A stretch of DNA of 64,000 nt from NCBI GenBank assembly GCA_035429805.1, contig DAOMFL010000007.1, positions 1 through 64,000 on the forward strand, given 5' to 3'. The notes beneath the pieces are model-generated. The model was not told the origin of the DNA. It worked only from the letters and a program-made list of their open reading frames with translations, and searched no databases. Within the stretch, counting starts at the first letter, position 1; each line of letters begins with the position of its first letter. The stretch is from JALORV01 sp035429805. Lineage in GTDB: Bacteria; Pseudomonadota; Gammaproteobacteria; Burkholderiales; Burkholderiaceae_F. A program made the position numbers and the translations under genes. Below, one piece after another: positions 33,074 to 41,651 of this stretch.

Positions 33074-36000
33074 ATGAGCCTGTTCGAACTCTGCATCCGG
33101 CGCCCGGTCCTGTCGACGGTGCTGTCGCTGCTGGTGCTGGTCATCGGACTGATCTCGTACTCGCGGCTGGCGGTGCGCGAGTACCCGAAGATCGACGAGC
33201 CGGTGGTCAGCGTCAGCACCAAGTACACCGGCGCGTCAGCCGAAGTCATCGAGTCGCAGATCACGAAGGTGCTCGAGGATTCGCTCGCGGGCATCGAAGG
33301 CGTGGAGCTGCTCACTTCGTTCAGCCGCTCCGAGCAGAGCAACATCAACGTCCGCTTCCGCATCACGCGTGACCCGGACTCGGCCGCCGCTGACGTGCGC
33401 GACAAGGTGGCGCGCGTGCGCGCCCGGCTTCCCGACAACGTCGACGAGCCGGTCATCGCCAAGGTCGAGGCCGACTCGTTCCCGGTGATCTGGATGGCGG
33501 TCACGGCGGGCGGCCGCACTGCGCTCGAGGTGTCGGACTACCTCAACCGCTACGTGAAGCCGCGGCTCTCGGTGCTGCCCGGAGCGGCCGATGTGTGGAT
33601 CTTCGGCGAGCGCAAGACGTCGATGCGCGTCAACGTCGACCGCGACCGTCTTGCCGCCTACCGGTTGACGACGGCGGATGTCGAAGATGCGCTGCGCCGC
33701 CAGAACATCGAGCTGCCGTCGGGGCGCATCGAGTCGGCCAAGCGCGAGTTCTCGATCGTTGCCGCGACCGATGTCAGCACGCCGGAGCAGTTCGAGAACC
33801 TGATCGTCGCGGTCTCGAGCGGCTATCCGGTGCGGCTGCGCGACGTCGCGGACATCGCGGTCGGTCCGGCCGAGGAGCGCGTCATTGCGCGCTACCGCGG
33901 CGAGCCCTCGATCAACATGGGCCTGGTCAAGCAGGCCACCGGCAACCCGCTCGAGCTGTCGCGCGCGCTGCGGGCGGAAGTCGAAAAGATCAACGCGACC
34001 TTGCCCACCGGCATGAGGATCAGCATCGCCTACGACTCGTCGGTGTTCATCGACCGCTCGATCGATTCGGTGTTCCGCACGATCGGCGAGGCCGTCCTGC
34101 TGGTCGTGCTGGTGATCTTCTTCTTCCTGCGCAACCTGCGAGCGACGCTGATCCCGCTGGTGACGATTCCGCTGTCGCTGGTCGGTTCGTTCGCGCTGAT
34201 GTACGCGTTCGGCTTCACGATCAACACGCTGACGCTGCTGGCGATGGTGCTGGCGATCGGCCTGGTCGTCGACGACGCGATCGTCGTGCTGGAGAACATC
34301 TACCGCAACATCGAGGCCGGGATGAACCGGGTCGATGCGGCGGTCAAGGGCATCAAGGAGATCGGCTTCGCGGTCGTCGCGATGACGCTGACGCTGACGG
34401 CGGTCTACGCGCCGCTGGCGTTCGCGACGGGGCGCACGGGGCGGCTCTTCATCGAGTTCGCGCTGGCGCTGGCAGGCGCCGTGCTGGTCTCGGGCTTCGT
34501 CGCGCTGACGCTGTCGCCGATGATGTGCAGCAAGCTCCTGAAGCACGAGACCCAGCACGGACGGGTCTTCACGATGATCGAAGGCTGGCTCGAAGGCCTG
34601 ACGCGCGCCTACGCCCGTTCGCTCGCCTGGGTGCTGGAGCGGCGCTGGATGGTGGTGATCGTGTGGGCCATGGTTGCCGCGCTGGGCGGCTTCTTCTTCT
34701 CGCAGCTGCGTTCGGAGCTCGCGCCGACCGAGGACCGCGGCGTCATCTTCGGCCGGCTGCAGGCGCCGCCCGGCTCGACGGTGGACTACACGTCCGAGCA
34801 GTTGCGCGCGGTGGAGAGGTACTACGACACGATCCCCGAAGCCGCGGCCTACAACGCGGTGGCCGGATTTCCGACGGTGGACTACGGCAACGCCATCCTG
34901 CGACTCAAACCCTGGGAAGAGCGCACGCGCAAGCAGCAGGACATCGCGCGCGAGCTGAACGCCAAGTTCTCGCAGCTTCCCGGGGTGATCGGCTTCGCCG
35001 TCAACCCGCCATCGCTGGGCCAGTCGCCGCGGACACTGCCGGTCGAGTACGTGATCATGGCGCAGATGCCGTACGCCGAACTCGACCGCATCGTGCAGAC
35101 CTTCATCGCCGAGATCAGCAAGACCGGCATCGTGCAGAACCCGCAGTCCGACCTGCGCCTCAACACGCCCGAGCTGCGCGTCGACGTCAATCGCGACAAA
35201 CTCGGCGATCTCGGCATCTCGGTGCAGAACGTCGGACTGACGCTGCAGACGATGCTCGGCGGGCGCCAGGTCACGCGCTTCAAGAAGGACGGCGAGCAGT
35301 ACGACGTCATCGTGCAGGTGGCGCCGCGCGACCGCAGCCGCCCCAACGACATCAGCGACATCTATGTGCGCGGTCGCGACGGATCTATGGTCCAGCTGGC
35401 CAACGTCGTCAACGTCGTCGAGGGCGTGTCGCCGCAGTCGCTGAACCACTTCCAGCGCCTGCGCGCAGTGACGATCACGGCGCAGGTGGCGCCGGGCTAC
35501 GCGCTCGGCGATGCGCTGAAGATGATGGACGAGACCGCGCGGCGCGTACTGCCGCAGGGCGCGCTGACGGACCTGAACGGCGTCTCGCGCGAATTCCGCG
35601 ATTCGCAGGGCTCGATTTACCTCACCTTCGTGCTGGCGCTCGTCTTCATCTACCTCGTGCTGGCAGCGCAGTTCGAGAGCTTCGCCGATCCGTTCGTCAT
35701 CATGCTGTCGGTGCCCCTGTCGATGACCGGGGCCTTGTTCGCGCTGTGGGCCGCCGGCGGCACGTGGAACATCTACAGTCAGATCGGCATCATCACGCTG
35801 GTCGGCCTGATCACGAAGCACGGCATCCTGATCGTCGAATTCGCGAACCAGCTGCAGGAACGGGGTGAGGCGCTGTTCGACGCGGTACGCCAGGCCGCAG
35901 TGCTGCGGCTGCGGCCGATCCTGATGACGACCGGCGCGATGGTGCTGGGCGCCGTGCCGCTCGCGATGTCGCACGGCGCCGGAGCCGAAAGCCGCATCCA

Positions 36001-36166
36001 GATCGGCTGGGTGATCGTCGGCGGACTCACCTTCGGCACGGTGCTGACGCTCTACGTCGTGCCGACGATGTACACGCTGATGGAACAGTGGCTCGGACGA
36101 TGGATGGGCTCGCATCATCACCATCACGAGCCGGCCGCGGAAGCGGCACGGCACGGAGCCGGGTGA
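33074..36166 (+). CDS. RND multidrug efflux permease (HAE1-type)
   Basis: A 1030-residue inner-membrane proton antiporter with twelve membrane helices and two large periplasmic loops, the standard AcrB size. The proton-relay aspartates are in GLVVDDAIVVLENIYRN (helix 4). LVVLVIFFFLRNLRATLIPL and the C-terminal LVGLITKHGILIVEFANQL are typical HAE1 segments. Substrates are probably hydrophobic compounds. The C-terminus carries five consecutive histidines (residues 1014-1018). It is followed by dnaQ four bases later, so the pump genes and dnaQ may share a transcript. Confidence 0.93.
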   Translation: MSLFELCIRRPVLSTVLSLLVLVIGLISYSRLAVREYPKIDEPVVSVSTKYTGASAEVIESQITKVLEDSLAGIEGVELLTSFSRSEQSNINVRFRITRDPDSAAADVRDKVARVRARLPDNVDEPVIAKVEADSFPVIWMAVTAGGRTALEVSDYLNRYVKPRLSVLPGAADVWIFGERKTSMRVNVDRDRLAAYRLTTADVEDALRRQNIELPSGRIESAKREFSIVAATDVSTPEQFENLIVAVSSGYPVRLRDVADIAVGPAEERVIARYRGEPSINMGLVKQATGNPLELSRALRAEVEKINATLPTGMRISIAYDSSVFIDRSIDSVFRTIGEAVLLVVLVIFFFLRNLRATLIPLVTIPLSLVGSFALMYAFGFTINTLTLLAMVLAIGLVVDDAIVVLENIYRNIEAGMNRVDAAVKGIKEIGFAVVAMTLTLTAVYAPLAFATGRTGRLFIEFALALAGAVLVSGFVALTLSPMMCSKLLKHETQHGRVFTMIEGWLEGLTRAYARSLAWVLERRWMVVIVWAMVAALGGFFFSQLRSELAPTEDRGVIFGRLQAPPGSTVDYTSEQLRAVERYYDTIPEAAAYNAVAGFPTVDYGNAILRLKPWEERTRKQQDIARELNAKFSQLPGVIGFAVNPPSLGQSPRTLPVEYVIMAQMPYAELDRIVQTFIAEISKTGIVQNPQSDLRLNTPELRVDVNRDKLGDLGISVQNVGLTLQTMLGGRQVTRFKKDGEQYDVIVQVAPRDRSRPNDISDIYVRGRDGSMVQLANVVNVVEGVSPQSLNHFQRLRAVTITAQVAPGYALGDALKMMDETARRVLPQGALTDLNGVSREFRDSQGSIYLTFVLALVFIYLVLAAQFESFADPFVIMLSVPLSMTGALFALWAAGGTWNIYSQIGIITLVGLITKHGILIVEFANQLQERGEALFDAVRQAAVLRLRPILMTTGAMVLGAVPLAMSHGAGAESRIQIGWVIVGGLTFGTVLTLYVVPTMYTLMEQWLGRWMGSHHHHHEPAAEAARHGAG

Positions 36167-36170
36167 CGGC

Positions 36171-36875
36171 ATGCGGCTCGTCGTCCTCGACACCGAGACC
36201 ACCGGCCTCGAAGCGAAGGAGGGCCATCGCATCATCGAGGTTGGTGCGATCGAGGTCGTGGCCCGCCGCATCACCGAGCGGCGCTTCCACCACTACGTCA
36301 ACCCGGAGCGCGACAGCGACGAGGGCGCGCTCGCCGTGCACGGCCTGACGCGGCATTTCCTGGAAGATAAGCCGAAGTTTGCGGAGATCGTCGATGACCT
36401 GCTCGCCTTCGTGCAGGGTGCCGAGGTCATCATCCACAACGCCGCCTTCGACCTCGAGTTCCTCGACGCGGAGCTCGCGCGGCTGGGCCGGCCACCGTTC
36501 ACGCAGCACTGCCTGAAAGTCACGGACTCGCTGCAGCTGGCGCGCGAGCAGCATCCCGGCAAGCGCAATTCGCTCGACGCGCTGTGCGAGCGCTACCAGG
36601 TCTCCAATGCGCACCGCACGCTGCACGGCGCGCTGCTCGACGCCGGCCTGCTCGCGGAGGTCTATCTCGCGATGACGCGCGGCCAGGACAGCCTGGTGAT
36701 CGACGACATGGTGGAGCACAGCGCGCTGGCCAGCGTCGGCCCGGTGGACGCCAGCCAGCTGATCCTCGTTACGGCGTCCGCAGAAGAGGTTGCGGCGCAC
36801 GAAGCGCTGCTTGACGGCATCGCAAAGGACGCGAAGACAACACCGGTGTGGCGCGCCTCCGTTACGCCGGCCTGA
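36171..36875 (+). CDS. dnaQ: DNA polymerase III epsilon subunit (3'-5' proofreading exonuclease)
   Basis: A 234-residue DEDDh exonuclease. ExoI is VLDTETTGLEA (D7, E9), ExoII is HNAAFDLEFLD and ExoIII is HGALLDAGLLAEVYL. The C-terminal tail (from ~180) should bind the alpha subunit, whose gene dnaE lies at 43224. The two would proofread replication together. It starts four bases after the RND permease stop, an unusual neighbour. The usual partner rnhA is upstream of the pump genes. Confidence 0.95.
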   Translation: MRLVVLDTETTGLEAKEGHRIIEVGAIEVVARRITERRFHHYVNPERDSDEGALAVHGLTRHFLEDKPKFAEIVDDLLAFVQGAEVIIHNAAFDLEFLDAELARLGRPPFTQHCLKVTDSLQLAREQHPGKRNSLDALCERYQVSNAHRTLHGALLDAGLLAEVYLAMTRGQDSLVIDDMVEHSALASVGPVDASQLILVTASAEEVAAHEALLDGIAKDAKTTPVWRASVTPA

Positions 36876-38406
36876 TCTTCTCGCGCAGTTCGCGCTTCAG
36901 CACCTTGCCGGTGGCGTTCTTAGGTAATTCGTCGACGAACACGTAGCGCTTCGGGCGTTTGAAGCGCGCGATGTGCTCGAGGCAGAAGAGGTCGATGTCC
37001 TGCTCGTCCGGAACGTGGCCCGGCTCCGCCACGACCACGGCAAGCACCGACTCGCCCCACTCGGCGTGCGGCTCGCCGATGACCGCGACCTCCTTGATCG
37101 CCGGGTGCAGCAGCAGCACTTCCTCGACCTCGCGCGGGTAGATGTTCGATCCGCCGGAAATGATGAGGTCCTTGCTGCGGTCGACCAGCGTCAGATAACC
37201 CGCGGCATCGAAGCGGCCGAGGTCGCCCGTGTGGAGCCAGCCGCTGCGCAGCGTCTCCGCGGTGGCCTGCGGGTTGTGCAGGTAGCCCGCCATTACGGTG
37301 TCGCCGCGCACGCAGACCTCGCCGATCGCATCGGGCGCTACAGGCCGGTCGTGCTCGTCCAGCACCGCCACTTCGACGCCCACCTGCGCGCGACCGACGG
37401 AGCCCAGGCGCTCGAGCCGGCGGCCATCGTGGTCGTCCATGTGATCGGCCGGCGAGAGGACGGTGATCGTCATCGGTGACTCGCCCTGGCCGTAGATCTG
37501 CGTGAGGCGCGGACCCAGCACGTCGAGCGCGCGCACGCTGTCGGCCACGTACATCGGACCGCCGCCGTAGATGATCGTCTTCAGACGCTCCGGGGCCGTG
37601 CCGCGGGCGGCATAGGCGTCGACGAGCCGCATGACCATCGTCGGCGCCGCGAAGAACTTGGTGTTCGGGGTGTAGGCGAGGATGTGCTGCAGCTCGCCCA
37701 CGTCGAAGCCGCGCGCCGCCGGGATCAGCTGCGTCGCGCCGGCCGCGATGTTGGGCATCGTGTACAGGCCCGAGCCGTGCGACATCGGCGCCGCATGCAG
37801 CAGGTGGTCGCCGACGGCCGCGTGGTCGACGTCGGCGAGGTAGTTCATCGTCATCGCCAGCAGGTTGCGATGCGTGAGCATTACGCCTTTCGGCCGGCCG
37901 GTCGTTCCGCTCGTGTAGAACAGCCACGCCGTCTCCGTCGCGCTGGCCTGCTCGCGCGGGGCCGCAGGCAGCGATGTCAGCAGTCGGCGGTAGTCGACGC
38001 CGTCGACGTCGATGTAGTCCGTTGGAGCCGTGCGCGCGGCGTCGATCGCCCGGGTCTCCGCGTCATCGGTGACGAAACAGAGTCGCGCATGCGCGTCGTC
38101 GAGGATGAAGGCGATTTCGCGCGCGTGCAGCCGGGCGTTGATCGGGATCGCGCAGGCGCCGATGGTCCAGCATGCATAGAGCAGTTCGACGTACTGCGCG
38201 CAGTTCTTCATCAGCAGCCCGACGCGGTCGCCCGAGCGCACGCCCACCGAATGCAGCCCGCCGGCGAGCGCGAGGACGCGCGCTGCCAGCGCTTCGTAGG
38301 AAAGTTCGATGCGGTCGCGTTCGATGACCGCGATCGCCCGCGGCAGTCGGCGCGCGGTCCGGAACAGTGTGTAGGCGAGGTTCAAGCGAGTCTCCGGCGA
38401 CGGCAC
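36862..38406 (-). CDS. AMP-dependent acyl-CoA synthetase
   Basis: A 514-residue adenylate-forming ligase activating a carboxylic acid with ATP and CoA. The P-loop-like YTSGTTGRPKGVMLTHRN is near residue 168. IYGQGESPMTITVL, WLHTGDLGRFDAAGYL and the C-terminal catalytic lysine region LPKNATGKVLKRELRE complete the set. It resembles long-chain or aromatic acyl-CoA ligases of the FadD/class I type, but the acid cannot be named. Its end overlaps the end of dnaQ by 14 bases, tail to tail. It diverges from the tRNA-Val region. Confidence 0.9.
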   Translation of the reverse strand: MPSPETRLNLAYTLFRTARRLPRAIAVIERDRIELSYEALAARVLALAGGLHSVGVRSGDRVGLLMKNCAQYVELLYACWTIGACAIPINARLHAREIAFILDDAHARLCFVTDDAETRAIDAARTAPTDYIDVDGVDYRRLLTSLPAAPREQASATETAWLFYTSGTTGRPKGVMLTHRNLLAMTMNYLADVDHAAVGDHLLHAAPMSHGSGLYTMPNIAAGATQLIPAARGFDVGELQHILAYTPNTKFFAAPTMVMRLVDAYAARGTAPERLKTIIYGGGPMYVADSVRALDVLGPRLTQIYGQGESPMTITVLSPADHMDDHDGRRLERLGSVGRAQVGVEVAVLDEHDRPVAPDAIGEVCVRGDTVMAGYLHNPQATAETLRSGWLHTGDLGRFDAAGYLTLVDRSKDLIISGGSNIYPREVEEVLLLHPAIKEVAVIGEPHAEWGESVLAVVVAEPGHVPDEQDIDLFCLEHIARFKRPKRYVFVDELPKNATGKVLKRELREKIRPA

Positions 38407-38495
38407 ATATGCTAGTGCGGCAACGGCCGTCGTGCCTTGTTATGCAATAATTCGCGCCCTCGCCGGCGCTGCCGGCGCAGCCCTCGCAGTCCGAC

Positions 38496-38570
38496 GGGTG
38501 GTTAGCTCAGCGGTAGAGCACTGCCTTCACACGGCAGGGGTCACAGGTTCGAACCCTGTACCACCCACCA
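38496..38570 (+). tRNA. tRNA-Val (CAC)
   Basis: A 75-base cloverleaf with encoded CCA. Acceptor arms GGGTGGT and ACCACCC pair fully. The anticodon stem CTGCC/GGCAG encloses loop TTCACAC with anticodon CAC, reading GTG valine codons. The T-arm ACAGG-TTCGAAC-CCTGT is standard. It stands alone between the acyl-CoA ligase start and a secreted beta-propeller gene. Confidence 0.97.
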
Positions 38571-38647
38571 GAATTCCACTCTTCCGCGGCCCGGTTCAGG
38601 CATGCTGTATGTGGCAGATTTCGTCGCCCTGGCCTGAAGGAGGGTCC

Positions 38648-39598
38648 ATGAAGTCGCTTCTTCCGACCATCACCGCACTCTGGGCCTTCTGCGCACCGGC
38701 CGCTGCGCAGACCGTTCGTTACTACGATCTGCCGCCGCGTTCTGCGCCTCACGACGTCGCCCCGGCGCCGGATGGCACGGTCTGGTACACGGCCCAGCGG
38801 ACCGGCCGCCTCGGGCGGCTCGATCCCCGCACCGGCAAGGTCGAGGAGATCCCGCTCGGGCGCGGCTCGTCGCCGCACGGCGTGATCGTCGGGCCGGACG
38901 GCGCCGCCTGGGTCACGGACGGCGGGCAGAATGCGATCGTCCGCGTCGATCCGGCGACGCGGGCCGTCAAGGTTTTTCCTCTGCCTGCCGGCACGCCGTA
39001 CACAAACATGAATACCGCCGCCTTCGACGGCAGCGGTGTGCTGTGGTGGACCGGCCAGGCCGGCTACTACGGCAGCGTCAATCCGAAGACCGGCGAAGCG
39101 CGCGTGATGGAGGCGCCGGGCGGGCGCGGGCCGTACGGCATCACGGCCACGCCGAGAGGCGAGATCTATTACGTGTCGCTCGCCGGCAGCCACCTCGCGA
39201 AGATCGACACGCAGACTGGCACAGCGGCGGTGATCGAGCCGCCGACGCCGCGCCAGGGCGCGCGACGCGTGTGGTCGGACAGCGCAGGCCGGCTCTGGAT
39301 CAGCGAATGGCTCTCGGGGCAGGTCAGCCTGTACGACCCGGCGAGCCGGCAGTGGAAGGCCTGGAAGCCGTCAGAGCACGCGCAGGTGTACTCGGTCTAC
39401 GTCGATGCGCAGGACAAGGTCTGGCTCACCGAGTGGTCCAGCAACGCGATCCTGCGCTTCGATCCCGCGACCGAACGCTTCGAGCATTTTCCTAGCGACA
39501 GGCCGAACGCTCAGGTGCGCCAGATGCTGGGCCGGCCCGGCGAGGCGTGGGGCGCCGAATCCGGCACCGACCGGCTCGTCGTCATCACGACGAAGTGA
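38648..39598 (+). CDS. Secreted beta-propeller protein, streptogramin lyase (Vgb)-like
   Basis: A 316-residue protein with a signal peptide (ALWAFCAPAAAQ) and repeated ~40-residue blades such as APAPDGTVWYTAQRTGRLGRLDP, VGPDGAAWVTDGGQNAIVRVDP and DSAGRLWISEWLSGQVSLYDP. This is the fold of virginiamycin B lyase and SMP-30/gluconolactonase-like proteins. Most homologues are not proven lyases and may be binding or redox-associated propellers. AAGGAGG five bases before the ATG at 38648 fixes the start. Confidence 0.85.
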   Translation: MKSLLPTITALWAFCAPAAAQTVRYYDLPPRSAPHDVAPAPDGTVWYTAQRTGRLGRLDPRTGKVEEIPLGRGSSPHGVIVGPDGAAWVTDGGQNAIVRVDPATRAVKVFPLPAGTPYTNMNTAAFDGSGVLWWTGQAGYYGSVNPKTGEARVMEAPGGRGPYGITATPRGEIYYVSLAGSHLAKIDTQTGTAAVIEPPTPRQGARRVWSDSAGRLWISEWLSGQVSLYDPASRQWKAWKPSEHAQVYSVYVDAQDKVWLTEWSSNAILRFDPATERFEHFPSDRPNAQVRQMLGRPGEAWGAESGTDRLVVITTK

Positions 39599-39703
39599 TG
39601 CGCTGACGCTCTGTGCGCCTGCGCTGCGGGCCTGCGGCCTGCGGCGCGCCCGGTCTGTCGGCTAGACTGCGCGCCCCGCTCGAACCCGGGCGCTGATCCT
39701 CCG

Positions 39704-41107
39704 ATGACGACCGTCCGCACCCGTATCGCTCCAAGCCCGACCGGCATGCTGCACCTGGGCACCGCGCGCACGGCGCTCTTCAGCTGGGCCTTCGCGCGCC
39801 ACCACGGTGGGCAGTTCATCCTCAGGATCGAGGACACCGATCTCGAGCGCTCGACCGAGGAGGCGGTCCAGGTGATCCTGGACAGCATGAAGTGGCTGGA
39901 CCTCGACTACGACGAGGGGCCAGTGCGGCAGACGGCGCGGCTCGACCGCTACCGCGACGCGCTCGATCGGCTGATCGCCGAGGACAAGGCTTACCACTGC
40001 TACGCATCCAAAGAGGAACTCGACCAGCTGCGCGAGTCGCAGATGGCACGTGGCGAGAAGCCGCGTTACGACGGTCGCTGGCGGCCCGAGAATGCGCGCG
40101 GCAGGACGCCGCCGCCGGGAGTAAAGCCGGTGGTGCGCTTCCGCAACCCGGACAGCGGTGACGTCGGCTGGAACGATCTCGTCAAGGGCCCGATCTCGAT
40201 CTCGAATGCCGAGCTCGACGACCTGGTGCTCGCGCGCGGCGATGGCGTGCCGACCTACAACTTTGCCGTCGTCGTCGACGATATCGACATGGGCATCACG
40301 CACGTGCTGCGTGGCGATGACCACGTCAACAACACGCCGCGCCAGATCAACATCTACCGCGCGCTCGGTGCGCCGCTGCCGCAGTTCGGGCACCTGCCGA
40401 TGATCCTCGGCCCCGACGGGCAGAAGCTCTCGAAGCGTCACGGCGCCGTCAGCGTCATGCAGTACGACGCCGACGGCTTCCTGCCCGAGGCACTCTTCAA
40501 CTACCTCGCGCGGCTCGGCTGGAGCCATGGCGACGCCGAGAAGTTCTCGCGCGCGCAGCTGGTCGACTGGTTCGACCTCGACCACGTGAACCGCGCGCCG
40601 GCGCAGTACAACCTCGACAAGCTGATGTGGCTGAACGGCGAGTACATCAAGGAGGCCGATGACGCGCGGCTCGTGCAGCTGGTCGCGCCGCGCATCACGG
40701 CGCACGGCGGCAACGTCGGCGCCGGTCCGGCGCTCGAGCGCGTCGTGGCGTTGCTGAAGGACCGCGCGCGGACGCTGAACGAACTCGCCGAAGCCGCGCT
40801 GCTCTTCTACGCCGAGCCGGTGCGCGACGCGGCGCTACTCGGCGAACACCTGCAGGGCGCCGGCGGCGACGCGGTGCGCCTGTTCGCCGAGCGCTCCGCA
40901 GCGATTGCGTGGGAGCGTGGCGCGATCAACGGCCTGATCAAGCAGATCGTCGCCGAACTCAAGGTCAAGATGCCGCAGGTCGCCGTGCCGCTGCGCGTGG
41001 CCGTGACCGGCCGCACGCAGACCCCGTCGATCGACGCCGTGCTCGAACTCGTCGGTCGCGAGGCGGTGCAGGTGCGCATCGCTGCCGCGCTGGCCGCAGC
41101 CGGCTGA
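39704..41107 (+). CDS. gltX: Glutamyl-tRNA synthetase
   Basis: A 467-residue class I synthetase charging tRNA-Glu. The HIGH-type motif is APSPTGMLHLGTART near residue 10, and the KMSKS-type motif is KLSKRHG near residue 243. LRIEDTDLERS and VVDDIDMGITHVLRGDDHVNNTPRQ are diagnostic. Length is normal for the discriminating bacterial enzyme. Its own substrate tRNA-Glu(TTC) is encoded 200 bases downstream after tRNA-Ala. Confidence 0.96.
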   Translation: MTTVRTRIAPSPTGMLHLGTARTALFSWAFARHHGGQFILRIEDTDLERSTEEAVQVILDSMKWLDLDYDEGPVRQTARLDRYRDALDRLIAEDKAYHCYASKEELDQLRESQMARGEKPRYDGRWRPENARGRTPPPGVKPVVRFRNPDSGDVGWNDLVKGPISISNAELDDLVLARGDGVPTYNFAVVVDDIDMGITHVLRGDDHVNNTPRQINIYRALGAPLPQFGHLPMILGPDGQKLSKRHGAVSVMQYDADGFLPEALFNYLARLGWSHGDAEKFSRAQLVDWFDLDHVNRAPAQYNLDKLMWLNGEYIKEADDARLVQLVAPRITAHGGNVGAGPALERVVALLKDRARTLNELAEAALLFYAEPVRDAALLGEHLQGAGGDAVRLFAERSAAIAWERGAINGLIKQIVAELKVKMPQVAVPLRVAVTGRTQTPSIDAVLELVGREAVQVRIAAALAAAG

Positions 41108-41165
41108 GGCACGCGCCCGGAGCCGCGACCCGAACCGTCCGCCTCGGATCGGCCGCGAAACCGGC

Positions 41166-41171
41166 TATACT
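41166..41171 (+). promoter_or_regulatory. Candidate -10 element for the tRNA-Ala/tRNA-Glu unit
   Basis: TATACT lies 14 bases before the first base of tRNA-Ala, followed by a GC-rich discriminator, as in many growth-rate-controlled tRNA promoters. A convincing -35 hexamer is not visible. Confidence 0.4.
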
Positions 41172-41185
41172 TCGCGGCTCTCCGT

Positions 41186-41261
<76 letters not shown>

Positions 41262-41307
41262 CCGACCGCTAGAGTGAGGCCCGCGCATGCGGGCCTTCAA
41301 TTGAACG

Positions 41308-41383
41308 GTCCCCTTCGTCTAGAGGCCTAGGACACCGCCCTTTCACGGCGATAACAGGGGTTCGAATCCCCTAGGGGACGCCA
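41308..41383 (+). tRNA. tRNA-Glu (TTC)
   Basis: A 76-base cloverleaf with encoded CCA. Acceptor GTCCCCT/AGGGGAC pairs fully, anticodon loop CTTTCAC gives TTC, and T-arm AGGGG/CCCCT is perfect. The anticodon stem CCGCC/GGCGA has a C27-A43 mismatch at its outer end where most relatives have G43. It is otherwise nearly identical to the enterobacterial sequence. Confidence 0.96.
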
Positions 41384-41387
41384 ACGT

Positions 41388-41416
41388 AAAACGGCCCGCC
41401 ACGTGCGGGCCGTTTT
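41388..41416 (+). terminator. Intrinsic terminator after tRNA-Glu
   Basis: A perfect 12-base inverted repeat (AAAACGGCCCGC at 41388-41399, GCGGGCCGTTTT at 41405-41416) with a five-base loop and T-tail, five bases after the tRNA-Glu CCA. It is a strong end of the gltX-tRNA region. Confidence 0.93.
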
Positions 41417-41490
41417 GCGTTGGCATTCCTTACGTGTGGACGGACCCCTCGGGTTCGACGAGCGGCATGCCGGGGGCATGTGGCGAAGGA

Positions 41491-41557
41491 CGCCGCGCGA
41501 AGCGCGGCGGTCCCGGAGCGCAGCGCAGGGACGAGGCCGTCGCGGAGGCAACGCGAC
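41491..41557. repeat. Cluster of three tandem stem-loops (REP-like)
   Basis: Within 67 bases lie CGCCGCGC/GCGCGGCG (41491-41509), GTCCC/GGGAC (41510-41532) and GTCGCG/CGCGAC (41539-41557). The run sits between the tRNA terminator and a hypothetical gene and has no coding signature. It resembles bacterial interspersed palindromic elements. Confidence 0.55.
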
Positions 41558-41651
41558 CGCCGAGCAATCCCCGGCGATGCAGCTGGCGCACCGCGGTCGC
41601 GGCCCGCCCGGTGCGGGTACCTATTTGCGCAAATCGGGCGTGCCTGCTGTC

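Noticed and set aside
33236..36274. Reverse-strand open frame of about 1000 codons
   Set aside because: It lies antisense to the RND permease gene, is very rich in Arg, His, Gln and Asp and has no domain features. Long antisense frames are expected opposite GC-rich genes.
41384..41651. Integrated island at the tRNA-Glu 3' end
   Set aside because: No integrase gene and no repeated tRNA 3' segment were found downstream. Only a terminator and stem-loops are present.
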